This document shows positions 55,779 through 64,000 of a stretch of DNA of 64,000 nt, piece by piece. The notes beneath the pieces are model-generated. The model was not told the origin of the DNA. It was given only the letters and a program-made list of their open reading frames with translations, and ran no database searches. Source of the stretch: a bacterium (GTDB taxonomy: Bacteria; Acidobacteriota; Thermoanaerobaculia; Multivoradales; J023). The translations under genes were made by a program, and so were the position numbers. Position 1 is the first letter of the stretch, and every line of letters starts with the position of its first letter. The stretch spans positions 1 to 64,000 of the forward strand of contig JAAELT010000071.1 of the NCBI GenBank assembly GCA_024226315.1. The letters run 5' to 3'.

Positions 55779-56037
55779 TCGGTGAGTCCCTCTGGGTTGG
55801 GCGCGAGAGGCGAGCGCGTAGTCTACCGGGTCAGAGCTGAAACACGCCATGACCGGTGGCACTGGCGCCAATCTCCCGGTGGTCCCGAGAGTTCCCGCCT
55901 GTCCAAGACAGCGGACCACCTGGCGCGATCTCGCGGGTTGACGGAGTTGAGATTCATTCGGTAACCTAATTGTCTAATCGATTGCTCGGCTTGCGGATTC
56001 GCCGAAATAGTCTGACGACTCGAAGAGGAGGATCACG
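55779..56037. other. Divergent intergenic region before Cys-rich operon
   Basis: The 259 bp separate the dioxygenase start from the secreted miniprotein start. AT-rich boxes TTGACG (55938) and TTGAGA (55947) with CCTAAT (55965) and TCTAAT (55973) are candidate promoter parts for the plus strand, but no pair has good spacing. GAGGAGG precedes the ATG at 56038. Confidence 0.35.
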
Positions 56038-56286
56038 ATGAAGAATCGGACCAAGAAACTCTGGATAGGCATCGCCCTGTCGCTGTTGATGACCTTGCCC
56101 GCCCACGGCTTCTGCCTCTCGTATACCGACGTCTGGTGCGACTACCAGTGCCACTATCTGAGCGGTTGGGGCTGGGGCTGCTGGGATTCGGCGCCTCGCT
56201 GTTGCTGGGAGTCGGGGACTGGCACCGTGTGCGGTGATTCCTGGACTTGTTGGGAGTGCGACTGTTCCGAGGCCGGGGGCTTCTAA
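56038..56286 (+). CDS. Secreted cysteine- and tryptophan-rich miniprotein
   Basis: The 82-residue precursor has a signal peptide (KKLWIGIALSLLMTLPAHG) and a mature part of about 58 residues with ten cysteines and seven tryptophans. The cysteines are arranged as single Cys, a CC pair (RCCWES) and a CxxC/CxC end (TCWECDC). The even number suits five disulfides or a metal site. I recognise no family. GAGGAGG is just upstream of the start. It is first in an apparent operon with two paralogous exported proteins, the next starting 20 bp downstream. Confidence 0.75.
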   Translation: MKNRTKKLWIGIALSLLMTLPAHGFCLSYTDVWCDYQCHYLSGWGWGCWDSAPRCCWESGTGTVCGDSWTCWECDCSEAGGF

Positions 56287-56306
56287 GAGTGCCCGGAGGC
56301 AACGAC

Positions 56307-57296
56307 ATGCCAAGGTCTGCCGTCGGAGTCGCCCTTCATACGCTGCTGTGTCTCGGTTTCGGTGTGGCGGCGGGAGGCCAAACCAACAGCCCTCCCACTT
56401 TTTTTCTCGATCCCGCGAGCGGGAATATCGACGACAGAGTTGCCGTCGCCGTCTACCCGGCGCGATATGCCAATGGCAAGCCCGCGGAGTTCTTCGTTCC
56501 GGACGGTTTCGAAGTCCATCTGACGCCGGCTGAAGATCCGTCGCAAGAGCTGGTCTTTCCCTGCGGCACCTGGTTCCAGCCGCCACCCGATCGCTACCGC
56601 GTCTGGGTCGCGGGCAACGGCCTCATGTCGCCGTATACGTCCATGTTGACCTATGCCGGTGGTGTCTTCAAAGGCAGCGGACTGACGGCGGCCGTTCCTG
56701 TGGGCGAAGCTGGCCGGGTGGTACTTCCACCCGATCTCGAGGCGGAGGCCAACATCGTTCTTCGGCTACTGCACGCGGGGCGCTACGTCGAGGCCGGCTT
56801 CGCGCGCCGCGAGCTCAGCCGTAGGCGCCCGGCCGACCAGATCGGTGAGGGTGTCTTGATGCCCGCCGGTCCCACGGTAGCCGCCCTGTGGGACGAGCAG
56901 ACCGGTCGCTACACGGCCCTCACTGTGCCGTTCGATGTCCTGGCTGGAGAAATCGTGGTCGCCCCCCTCGAACGTCCGAAGGGTGTGGCTCAGGCGATTG
57001 TCCAGCTGCAGCGACACAAGAAGGCGGACCGCGAGACCGGCTACGACGTCCAGATGTCGGTCACCATCGATGGCGTGGCCCGGACGCCGGATCTCAAAGT
57101 GCCGACTTCCAAGATAGTCTACGCCCTGTGGTATTCGTTGCCGCCAGGCGAGGCCGAGATCAGCGCCCAGTCGAGCAGCATGGTCCTGACACCCCAGAAA
57201 CTGAACCTCGGCGCGGGGGAAATCACTCGCTTCGTCGGGCGGCTCGAGCCTTGGCCCGACCTCGATCCTGAGCCGGCATGGACTGAGGGGCCGTGA
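56307..57296 (+). CDS. Exported protein, paralogue A
   Basis: The 329-residue product has a signal peptide (VGVALHTLLCLGFGVAAG) followed by PPTFFLDPASGNIDDRVAVA. The same start PAFFLDPATGELGGHRAVVV and later blocks (FEVHLTP, LVFPCGTWFQPPP, YRVWVAGNGLMSPY, LPPDLEAEANIVLRLL, EGVLMPAGPTVAALWD) recur in the next protein, so the two share a domain of about 310 residues. It looks beta-rich and may carry Ig-like modules. GGAGG precedes the ATG at 56307. Its stop overlaps the next start by four bases. Function is unknown. Confidence 0.75.
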   Translation: MPRSAVGVALHTLLCLGFGVAAGGQTNSPPTFFLDPASGNIDDRVAVAVYPARYANGKPAEFFVPDGFEVHLTPAEDPSQELVFPCGTWFQPPPDRYRVWVAGNGLMSPYTSMLTYAGGVFKGSGLTAAVPVGEAGRVVLPPDLEAEANIVLRLLHAGRYVEAGFARRELSRRRPADQIGEGVLMPAGPTVAALWDEQTGRYTALTVPFDVLAGEIVVAPLERPKGVAQAIVQLQRHKKADRETGYDVQMSVTIDGVARTPDLKVPTSKIVYALWYSLPPGEAEISAQSSSMVLTPQKLNLGAGEITRFVGRLEPWPDLDPEPAWTEGP

Positions 57297-59698
57297 CTTC
57301 CGACCGAGTCGCGCAACTTGACTCGCGGAGTCGAGTCTTCTTCAGAACTGAGCGGCAAGTCGGCTCCAAACGTCGAAGACCGTTTCGCCCGTTGTTGCTG
57401 GCGCTGGCGTTGGTCGCGGTCGCCACTGTACCGGTCTGGGCCCGTCCGGACGAGGTGCCCGCCTTCTTTCTCGATCCGGCAACTGGCGAGCTGGGCGGGC
57501 ACCGGGCAGTCGTCGTCTATGCCGTCGCGTATGCCGACGGCCGGCTCGACCACTTCCACGATCCCCGCGGGTTCGAGGTGCATTTCGTTCCGCTCGACGC
57601 CCTCCACACCGAGCTCGTGTTCCCCAGCGGACAATGGTTCCGCCCGCCCGCCCAGCGGCGTTACCGGGCTTGGGTCGAGGGCAACTGGCAGATGTCGCCC
57701 TACGGAAATCGGCTGTCTTATCGTGGCGGTCCTTTCGAAGGCCGTGGCATGGTGGGCGCTTTCCCGATCGTCCCGGCCGGTCGCGTCGCACTGCCTGCGG
57801 AGTACACGGATCCGGGCCTTGTCCTCCGGCTCTTCCGAGCCACGGCGCATCGTGAAGGTGACCTCGCTCGGGAGGAGCTCGTCCGGGAACTGGCCACGAC
57901 CGAGCTCGGCGAGGGACTGTTGATGCCCGTGGGTCCGGTGATCGCCGGCCTCTGGCATCGGAGCACGGGGCGCTTGCGTGGGCTGAGTCGGCCGTTCGAC
58001 GCGATTGCCCGGGACACGGTGGAGGTCTCGCCGCGGCGGCCGAAAGAACACGCGCACCTCTTAGTGCGACTCGCGCGTCCCACGGGCGCACGCATGGTCG
58101 AGGACTACGACGTCGCTCTGACCCTCTCCCATGCCGGCGTTCGGCGGCCGCCCGACGTCGTCGCGCCTGCTGCCCGCTCGGTGCTCGCCGCCTGGTACGA
58201 TCTGCCGCCCGGCCCCTCCACACTGCGCGCAGGATCCGATGCTCTGGCTTTGCCGCCGATGGCACTCGATCTCGGCGCCGGCACCGTCGAGTACGTGAGC
58301 GCCGACCTGGCAGCAAGGCCGGCGCTCGACGTTCAGCTCGATCTGCCCGCGCGCTTGAACGATGGCTCGCTGGTTCTTGCGGTGAAGTCGCTGCGCAATG
58401 GCACTGTGGTGAGACGCCAACCGCTCAGCGCGGGAGCGGGTAACCAGCGCTTCGAGCGGTTGCCCCTGGCGACGCTTGAGGTGGCTTTGGAGACCCCCTT
58501 GGGAACTTTCGCCCGCCAGGTCGATCTCTCCGCGGGCCAGGACGATTACGTGCTGCTCGCCCCGGAGCTCATCCTGGTGTCCGGTACCGTCTATCATGGC
58601 GAGGAAGGCCACCCCGCGTCAATGCGCTTCGAGACCACCGGCCGCGCAGCTTCGGAAGCCGAGGCCGACAAGTCGGGATTCTACGAGCTACTCCTGATGG
58701 AGCCGCTACGCAGCGTCACTATCGATCTCACAGGCACGGAACGGGCACCGTACTTCGACTTCTTTCCTAAGGCGATTGCCGAAGACACCGTTCTCGACTT
58801 CCATTTGCCCGACGCCGTGGTCGAGGTGAACGTCCTCGATGCCATCACCGGCGATCCCATTCCTGGTGCTTCGATCATCCTCCGCAACACCTTCGTCGAG
58901 CGCGGTGCCGACAACCCGCCACTCTCGGAAGACGAACGGCGAAAGCGCGAGAAGGCGGTCAACCAACAGATGCTGGCCGACGAGTCGGGAGCGGCACGCT
59001 TGCCGCCACTGCGCGAGGGGCGCCTCGAAGCTCGCGCTACCGCCGAGGGCTACCGGGCCATGCTCGAGCCGTTGGAGTTGGAGATCGAATCCGAGATGAG
59101 CGACCAATTCGTCGAGCTGCTGCTCGAGCCGTTCAGCGATACCGCCCGCTTGCGACTGAGCCTTCCGGACGGCGCGCCCGCGGCCGGGGCCGAGGTGATG
59201 ATGGTCGACACTCTTGCCGGTGGTCGCCAGCTGTTTGCGTCGCGCGCGGACATGCAGGGGATCCTTGAGATTCCGGGCGGGTCCGCCGCCGGCATCCTGC
59301 TCTCACGCCATCCCTCCGCTGGCTTCGCGGTGCGCCCGTGGCAGCCCGTCGAAGGTGAGGGAGAAATCGCTCTCGATCTGCCACCGCGCGCGCCTCAGGC
59401 GTTGCGAGTCAGGATCCTGGATTCAGCGGGTCGTGACCCCGTGGCCGGCGCCGGGCTGGCGCTGTGGGTCGATGGCTGGCGTTTGTCCGGCAGCGTGCTC
59501 GCCTGGTTGACGGGGACGCGCCCGACCGCCGACCAGACCGGTCTCTGGATGGCGAGCAACCTGCCTCGAGCGAGTCTCGCTATCCTGAGCTGGGCAACCG
59601 CGAAGCGTGAAGACGCATACGCGGGCCGCCTCGATGCCTTGGCGACCCCGGTTGCCAGTCCCTGGCCGGAACAAGTCGACGTCTACATCGTGGAGTGA
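57293..59698 (+). CDS. Exported protein, paralogue B with carboxypeptidase-like repeats
   Basis: The 801-residue product has a long charged N-terminus, then a membrane/signal segment (LLLALALVAVATVPVWA). The roughly 310-residue domain shared with paralogue A follows. From about residue 390 come several carboxypeptidase-regulatory/Ig-like modules (LILVSGTVYHGEEGHPASMR, VEVNVLDAITGDPIPGASII, LRVRILDSAGRDPVAGAGLA). It is probably a surface or periplasmic protein. The GTG start overlaps the upstream stop (GTGA). It belongs to the Cys-rich operon and ends 9 bp before the convergent rph gene. Confidence 0.78.
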   Translation: MTSDRVAQLDSRSRVFFRTERQVGSKRRRPFRPLLLALALVAVATVPVWARPDEVPAFFLDPATGELGGHRAVVVYAVAYADGRLDHFHDPRGFEVHFVPLDALHTELVFPSGQWFRPPAQRRYRAWVEGNWQMSPYGNRLSYRGGPFEGRGMVGAFPIVPAGRVALPAEYTDPGLVLRLFRATAHREGDLAREELVRELATTELGEGLLMPVGPVIAGLWHRSTGRLRGLSRPFDAIARDTVEVSPRRPKEHAHLLVRLARPTGARMVEDYDVALTLSHAGVRRPPDVVAPAARSVLAAWYDLPPGPSTLRAGSDALALPPMALDLGAGTVEYVSADLAARPALDVQLDLPARLNDGSLVLAVKSLRNGTVVRRQPLSAGAGNQRFERLPLATLEVALETPLGTFARQVDLSAGQDDYVLLAPELILVSGTVYHGEEGHPASMRFETTGRAASEAEADKSGFYELLLMEPLRSVTIDLTGTERAPYFDFFPKAIAEDTVLDFHLPDAVVEVNVLDAITGDPIPGASIILRNTFVERGADNPPLSEDERRKREKAVNQQMLADESGAARLPPLREGRLEARATAEGYRAMLEPLELEIESEMSDQFVELLLEPFSDTARLRLSLPDGAPAAGAEVMMVDTLAGGRQLFASRADMQGILEIPGGSAAGILLSRHPSAGFAVRPWQPVEGEGEIALDLPPRAPQALRVRILDSAGRDPVAGAGLALWVDGWRLSGSVLAWLTGTRPTADQTGLWMASNLPRASLAILSWATAKREDAYAGRLDALATPVASPWPEQVDVYIVE

Positions 59699-59707
59699 TA
59701 CCGGGTG

Positions 59708-60517
59708 TCATCCCGGCGGTCCCCAGAGGTCTTTCTCGTCTTTCGGCGCGGCCCGGCGCCGGCCTCGCGTCCGCAGCGCCTCGACCTCGGCGAGGGTCGG
59801 CGCCAGCACCCGGTTCTGGGCCTCCGCCAGCTCTCCGATGCCGGCGAAGGCGAGGTCCAGCAGCGTGTCCATCTCACGGCGGCCGAAGGGGCGCTGTTCG
59901 CCGGTGCCCTGGATCTCGATGATCTCGCCCCCGGCGGTGGCGACCACGTTCAGGTCGACCTCGGCGATCGAGTCCTCGCAGTACTCCAGATCGAGCAGGG
60001 CGCCGCCGTCGACATAGCCCACCGACACCGCAGCCACCTGGTGGACGACCGGCCATCGCGTGAGGTCTCCGGCCAGATACGCCCGGGCCAGGGCCTCGAC
60101 CAACGCCACGTAGGCGCCGGTGATCGCCGCCGTGCGAGTACCGCCGTCGGCCTGCAGGATGTCGCAGTCGAGCGTCACAGTGCGCTCGCCCAGCGCCTTG
60201 AAGTCGACCGCGGTACGCAGGCAGCGCCCTATCAAGCGCTGGATCTCGAGCGTCCTTCCGCCGGCGCGCCCGCGGTTGACCTCGCGCTGCGACCGGGTGT
60301 GAGTGGCGCGCGGTAGCATCGAGTACTCCGCCGTTACCCAGCCTTCGCCGCTGTCGGCCTTGAACCGTGGCACCCGCTCCTCGATGGTGGCGGCGGCCAA
60401 CACCCGGGTGTCGCCGACGTCGATTTGAGCCGAGCCTTCCGCGAACTTCATCGCCCCGACGGCGATCTCCACCGGGCGCAGAGCGTCGTGGGCACGGCTA
60501 TGGGGTCGTTCCGCCAT
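59708..60517 (-). CDS. rph: Ribonuclease PH
   Basis: The 269-residue phosphorolytic exoribonuclease trims tRNA 3' ends. Landmarks are [92 protein letters not shown] and [18 protein letters not shown]. It carries about 30 extra C-terminal residues compared with the E. coli enzyme. I chose the ATG at 60517 (MAERPH). It follows murI on the minus strand. Confidence 0.96.
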   Translation of the reverse strand: MAERPHSRAHDALRPVEIAVGAMKFAEGSAQIDVGDTRVLAAATIEERVPRFKADSGEGWVTAEYSMLPRATHTRSQREVNRGRAGGRTLEIQRLIGRCLRTAVDFKALGERTVTLDCDILQADGGTRTAAITGAYVALVEALARAYLAGDLTRWPVVHQVAAVSVGYVDGGALLDLEYCEDSIAEVDLNVVATAGGEIIEIQGTGEQRPFGRREMDTLLDLAFAGIGELAEAQNRVLAPTLAEVEALRTRGRRRAAPKDEKDLWGPPG

Positions 60518-60559
60518 TGGCACAAACTATCAGACTGTGTGTTTCGGTGTGGCCCGTGA

Positions 60560-61453
60560 TCAGACCTCGACCAGCTCCAGCCTGACGCCGGGCACCGTCG
60601 CCGGTTCGGGTGCCGCCGTCTCGGATGCCGCCGTCTCGTCGGGGGTGTCGAGATCGTCCGGGGGCGGAACGTGTGCCAGCAGATCGCGCGCCACGCGCTC
60701 GAAGTGCGCGCCGCTGTCGGTGACGCAGAAGTGATGCACGACCTCGCCGTTTCCGGTCGCCAGGCGTCGCGATGCGAGCTCGCGGTCGACTTCGCGGGTC
60801 ACCGCCTCAGCGGAGTCGACCAGGCGGGTCTCCGCGCCGACGACCTGACGCAGCACCGGCTTGAGCAGCGGGTAGTGGGTGCAGCCCAGCACCAGGGTGT
60901 CGATCCGGGCCTCGAGCAGCGGCTCCAGGTAGCGCTCGGCGATCTGTCGCGAGATTGAATCGTCACTCCAGCCCTCTTCGACCAGCGGAACGAACAGTGG
61001 GCAGGCCCGGCTGAGCACCTCGATCTCGGGATCCAGCCGGCGGATGGCGCGGCCATAGGCGTCGGAACGGATCGTCGACTCCGTGGCGATCACGCCGACC
61101 CGTCCACGGGTGGCGTCGACCGCAGTGGCGGCGCCCGGCTCGACCACGCCCCACACCGGCACCGGCAGGTCGAGCTCGTCGAGGGCCAGGGCGGAGGCGG
61201 TGTTGCAGGCCACGACCACGGCTTTGACGCCGCGCGAGAGCAAAAAGTCGATGTTGCGCCGCGTGTAGCGCCGGACCGTGCGCGGCGACTTGTCGCCGTA
61301 GGGAAGCCGGGCCGTATCGCCGAGGTAGAGGATCGACTCCTGGGGCAGCCGCCGCGCCAGCGTGGCGACCACGGTCAGACCGCCGACGCCGGAGTCGAAG
61401 ACTCCGATCGGCAGGCTGGCGCTGGCGCCGGGCTCGTCGTGCAGGGCGCTCAA
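60560..61453 (-). CDS. murI: Glutamate racemase
   Basis: The 297-residue enzyme makes D-glutamate for the wall. It has PIGVFDSGVGGLTV with the catalytic-region DSG, LYLGDTARLPYGDKS, VVVACNTASALALDEL with the first catalytic Cys, and DTLVLGCTHYPLLKPVLR with the second catalytic Cys. I chose the TTG at 61453, which overlaps the upstream stop as TTGA; a further upstream frame has no ribosome site. The C-terminal 40 residues are variable and Pro/Thr-rich. It lies between a GerMN gene and rph, a conserved neighbourhood also known from Bacillus (racE-gerM-rph). Confidence 0.93.
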   Translation of the reverse strand: MSALHDEPGASASLPIGVFDSGVGGLTVVATLARRLPQESILYLGDTARLPYGDKSPRTVRRYTRRNIDFLLSRGVKAVVVACNTASALALDELDLPVPVWGVVEPGAATAVDATRGRVGVIATESTIRSDAYGRAIRRLDPEIEVLSRACPLFVPLVEEGWSDDSISRQIAERYLEPLLEARIDTLVLGCTHYPLLKPVLRQVVGAETRLVDSAEAVTREVDRELASRRLATGNGEVVHHFCVTDSGAHFERVARDLLAHVPPPDDLDTPDETAASETAAPEPATVPGVRLELVEV

Positions 61454-62052
61454 GGTGCTCGAGCGATCAGATCGGTGTTGGCCGAAAGAGGTCTCATGGT
61501 GTCCAGGTGACCGGCGAAGGTGCGCGGCTGACGGCCGTTCCACAGCAGAACGAGCTGCTCGACTTCCTCGAAGTTGAGCAGCACGGTGTTGACCACGCTG
61601 TAGACCGTCAGGATCTCCTGCCGCGACCCGGAAGGCGGCGGCGGCGCACCTTCTGGGGACTGCAGGTCGAGAAAGGCTGTTCTCTCGGCCAGGTAGACTC
61701 TTCGGACCGTGACCCCTTCCGGCAGCGGCGCATACAGACCCGAGGCCGGTGTCTCGGCGACCCCGGGGCCGGCGAGCAGTGCCTCCACCACGGCCACGAT
61801 CCCTTCGGCCACGGCTTCGCTCGACGGCACCTCACGACGCTCGGCCCGCAGCCAGCCGCCGGCGCTCGGGAAGTAGAGATCCGCCGGCGTCAGATCCAGG
61901 GCTTCGAGCTCCTCCTCGCCCTCGGTCGCTGTCTCCTCGATCGGCTCCGAGCCCTCACCGGGCTCGACTTCGCGCTCGCAGGAGACAATCGTCACGACAG
62001 CCACGAGGACCGCGGTGAGCGTGATCGCTATCAGCACCGTCTGCCGGCTCAC
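61450..62052 (-). CDS. GerMN-domain lipoprotein
   Basis: The 200-residue protein has an N-terminal hydrophobic segment (VLIAITLTAVLVAVVTIVSC) ending in a lipobox-like VSC. An acidic linker and a GerMN domain follow (ADLYFPSAGGWLRAERREVP, VEALLAGP, GVTVRRVYLAERTAFLDL, LTVYSVVNTVLLNFEEVEQL, WNGRQPRTFAGHLDT). In sporulating bacteria GerM links coat and wall processes, but GerMN domains are widespread in non-spore formers. It overlaps the amidase stop by four bases and murI by four. Confidence 0.88.
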   Translation of the reverse strand: MSRQTVLIAITLTAVLVAVVTIVSCEREVEPGEGSEPIEETATEGEEELEALDLTPADLYFPSAGGWLRAERREVPSSEAVAEGIVAVVEALLAGPGVAETPASGLYAPLPEGVTVRRVYLAERTAFLDLQSPEGAPPPPSGSRQEILTVYSVVNTVLLNFEEVEQLVLLWNGRQPRTFAGHLDTMRPLSANTDLIARAP

Positions 62053-63659
62053 GACGGGTCCTCGGCCGCCCCGGTCCCGACGCTGTCGGCATCCGCGTCG
62101 CTGGGAACGACGTCGCGGGCCTCGACCTGCGTCTTGAAGCGGCTCACCGCCCTGACCAGGGCGTCGACCAGCTCGGCCCGGTAAGCCGGGGTCTGGAGCT
62201 TGGTCTCCTCCGCGGGATTCGACAGGAATCCGAGCTCCACCAGAACCGCGGGCATCTTGGCGCCCATCAAGACTCGGAACGGCGCTTGCTTGACGCCGCG
62301 ATCACGCAGCCCGAGAGCCAGATTGAGCTCCTCCTGCACCAGGTTGGCGAAGCGCTGGCTCTCCGCCAGGTGGTAGGACTGAGCCAGGTCCCAGAGGATC
62401 ATCTGCAGGTCCTGCTCCGGATTCGTCTCGCCGCCGGCGGCCCGATTCTCCGTCGCGGCGACCTCGGCGGCCCTCTGGTCGCTCGCTTCGCGGCTCAGGA
62501 AGTAGGTCTCGGCGCCGTGAGCCTGGGGCCCGAACGACGAGTTGAAGTGCAGGGAGATGAACAGGTCGGCCCGGTTCTGGTTGGAGATCGCCGAGCGCGT
62601 CTCGTGCGTGACCTCGACGTTCTCGGTGCGTGTCATCACCACCTTCACCGGCAGCCGTCGTTCGAGCTGGAGCTTGAGCGCGCGCGCCACCAGCAGCGTG
62701 AGGCTCGCCTCCGCCGATCCCGCCGGACCGATGGCCCCGGTCTCGGCACCGCCGTGGCCGGGATCGAGCGCGATGGTGCGGATGCCTGGAGCCCGCTCCT
62801 GCACCCGCCGGGGCGACGGGCCGGGCGCCTCGCTCGAGGCGCGGCCCTCGAACACCTCGATCACCATACGCGTCACCGGTCCGGTCAGCAGGCGGGGTTT
62901 TTCGGCCACCGCGTTGTCCGCCAGCTCCAGGCGCAGACCCTCGGGAGCGACGATGATGTTCTCGACCAGCGGGTCCCCGGCGCGCGGGATCTGGATCGGC
63001 AGCTCCAGTCGGTCGCCGATCAGGCGGATATCGAGAGCTCCCGGCGATTGCTCCACCCGGTAGCGCGGCTCTTCGGAGAACCGGATCTCGACCAGGCTGA
63101 CCTGGTACTGGTGCACCAGGCTGACGGAGCCGCGCAGCCGCCGCAGCTCGGGTCGCGCGACCGTCAACGCCTGCTGGTCCGGATTCCAGGCGAACTGGTA
63201 GTTGAGCGCGTCGCTCAGGGCACGTTCGAGCAGCTCGAGCGTAACCATGAGCCCTCCGGCGACACGGATAGGAGCGCCGTCGAGCGGAGTGATCTTTCTC
63301 TCGCCCCGGCCATCTGGCGCCACTGTCACCATCGACGCCTGGGCCGGGCCGACGATGATGTGGCGGTCTTCGAAAACCAGCGTATGGCTATCGCCGAGCG
63401 GACCGATTCGGACCTCCACTCCCAGGACCGCGGCGATCGGCCACAGGGCGAAACGGGGTCCACCGGGAGTGATCGAGTAGGCGACGTTGGCGGCCTGGCG
63501 CCCTTCGACCATCAAACTCGCCGTCCCGGTGGAGAGAATCACCGGGGCTTCCGGCTTTTCGTCCTCTGCGAGGGCGCTACCGGCCAGCAGCCAGGCTACG
63601 CAAAGGAGCAGAAGCCGGCGCGGATGGGTAGAGCGGACGGAGTTCGGCGAGGAGGGCAT
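62049..63659 (-). CDS. N-acetylmuramoyl-L-alanine amidase
   Basis: The 536-residue exported protein has a signal peptide (LLLLCVAWLLAGSALA). An N-terminal region of about 230 residues resembles AMIN-like or copper-amine-oxidase-like domains. The Amidase_3 catalytic domain runs from about residue 295. Its zinc ligands and catalytic Glu are in LDPGHGG (299-304), ISLHFNSS and AVLVELGFLSNPAEE. It cleaves the bond between MurNAc and the stem peptide, for cell separation or turnover. It is the first gene of the minus-strand set amidase-GerMN-murI-rph. Confidence 0.93.
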   Translation of the reverse strand: MPSSPNSVRSTHPRRLLLLCVAWLLAGSALAEDEKPEAPVILSTGTASLMVEGRQAANVAYSITPGGPRFALWPIAAVLGVEVRIGPLGDSHTLVFEDRHIIVGPAQASMVTVAPDGRGERKITPLDGAPIRVAGGLMVTLELLERALSDALNYQFAWNPDQQALTVARPELRRLRGSVSLVHQYQVSLVEIRFSEEPRYRVEQSPGALDIRLIGDRLELPIQIPRAGDPLVENIIVAPEGLRLELADNAVAEKPRLLTGPVTRMVIEVFEGRASSEAPGPSPRRVQERAPGIRTIALDPGHGGAETGAIGPAGSAEASLTLLVARALKLQLERRLPVKVVMTRTENVEVTHETRSAISNQNRADLFISLHFNSSFGPQAHGAETYFLSREASDQRAAEVAATENRAAGGETNPEQDLQMILWDLAQSYHLAESQRFANLVQEELNLALGLRDRGVKQAPFRVLMGAKMPAVLVELGFLSNPAEETKLQTPAYRAELVDALVRAVSRFKTQVEARDVVPSDADADSVGTGAAEDPS

Positions 63660-63747
63660 GATTCTCTGGGAAAACGGGGTCGGAGCAGGATCGCGGGTGA
63701 GCGAGCTCGGGGGACGAGTTTAGCAAGAGCGGGCTTCTCCGGGAGGG

Positions 63748-63776
63748 TTGCAAGCTCGGGAAGGAGGGCTTACAAT
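63748..63776 (+). promoter_or_regulatory. Promoter of tRNA-Glu
   Basis: TTGCAA (63748-63753) and TACAAT (63771-63776) are separated by exactly 17 bp. The tRNA begins 35 nt after the -10 box, following a GC-rich discriminator typical of stringently controlled stable RNA genes. Confidence 0.75.
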
Positions 63777-63811
63777 GTCGCTCCCCCGCGCGGGACCTGG
63801 CGCGGGACCGT

Positions 63812-63887
63812 GGCCCGTTCGTCTAGGGGTCTAGGACGCCGGCCTCTCACGCCGGTAACACGGGTTCGAATCCCGTACGGGCTACCA
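63812..63887 (+). tRNA. tRNA-Glu (anticodon CTC)
   Basis: The acceptor stem GGCCCGT pairs with ACGGGCT (G1-U72 wobble), the anticodon arm is CCGGC-CTCTCAC-GCCGG with anticodon CTC, and the T arm is CGGGTTCGAATCCCG type. CCA is encoded at 63885-63887. This contrasts with the initiator tRNA, which has no encoded CCA. Confidence 0.95.
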
Positions 63888-63921
63888 ACCTCTCTCCCCT
63901 CGGTCGATGCTATTCGACCAC

Positions 63922-64000
63922 ATGTTTACGACGATACACCTCCGACACGTCGGCCTCGCCAGCCTGCTGTTCCTGGCTGTCGCCGCGACGGCCGCTGCCG
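63922..64000 (+). CDS. Exported protein, 3' cut by window edge
   Basis: The frame starts MFTTIHLRHVGLASLL and continues FLAVAATAAA up to the end of the window, a typical signal peptide. An in-frame ATG at 63907 would add five residues. The ribosome site is weak in both cases. Only the signal part is visible, so no function can be given. Confidence 0.5.
   Translation, partial: MFTTIHLRHVGLASLLFLAVAATAAA

Overview
The window is one contig of high-GC bacterial DNA with mostly coding sequence and no rRNA, transposase, prophage or plasmid genes. A diderm, meso-diaminopimelate cell wall is indicated by SurA/parvulin-type exported foldases, several lipoproteins, a MurE with the DNPR motif and an Mpl recycling ligase. 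The repeated C-terminal domain carrying FWFF and VLDG motifs, the FG-GAP proteins and the TPR paralogues resemble genomes of Acidobacteriota (Thermoanaerobaculia-like). That placement is an inference from gene content, not a search.

Layout. (1) 0.1-9.1 kb: initiator tRNA with terminator, a lipoprotein, a PQQ-propeller protein flanked by two decayed copies of the FWFF domain, a DUF4143 ATPase, a minus-strand operon (glutamine amidotransferase, CutC, Na+/solute symporter with an unusual insert) and a coiled-coil protein. (2) 9.2-18.3 kb: an accessory region with DUF433/DUF5615 and HigBA toxin-antitoxin pairs, a Fic protein, remnants of PIN and YhcG genes, a giant FG-GAP protein, intergenic repeat fragments and two paralogous mini-ORFs of about 20 codons. 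(3) 18.3-22.9 kb: two TPR proteins, two proteins of unknown function and a 43-bp tandem repeat array. (4) 23-47 kb: a long plus-strand housekeeping block, eno-ftsB-mfd-two foldases, then the complete division and cell wall cluster mraZ-rsmH-ftsL-ftsI-murE-murF-mraY-murD-ftsW-murG-murC-ftsQ-ftsA-ftsZ. An array of MraZ-type operator repeats lies in front of it. (5) 47-56 kb: small envelope proteins, an RDD protein, a large TPR protein, mpl, a DUF1573 protein, kynureninase and an internally deleted tryptophan 2,3-dioxygenase. (6) 56-59.7 kb: an operon of a cysteine- and tryptophan-rich secreted miniprotein and two paralogous exported proteins. (7) 59.7-64 kb: amidase-GerMN-murI-rph operon, tRNA-Glu with a clear promoter, and the start of an exported protein cut by the window edge.

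How it fits together. The dcw cluster supplies the whole cytoplasmic path from UDP-MurNAc to lipid II (MurC, D, E, F, MraY, MurG) plus the divisome (FtsL, FtsI, FtsW, FtsQ, FtsA, FtsZ, with FtsB just upstream). MurI supplies D-glutamate, Mpl recycles tripeptide and the amidase cleaves the wall. Most genes in this block overlap by 1-14 bp, which implies translational coupling. The least explained parts are the two mini-ORFs, the Cys-rich secreted operon, the 43-bp array and the shortened dioxygenase that keeps its catalytic histidines.
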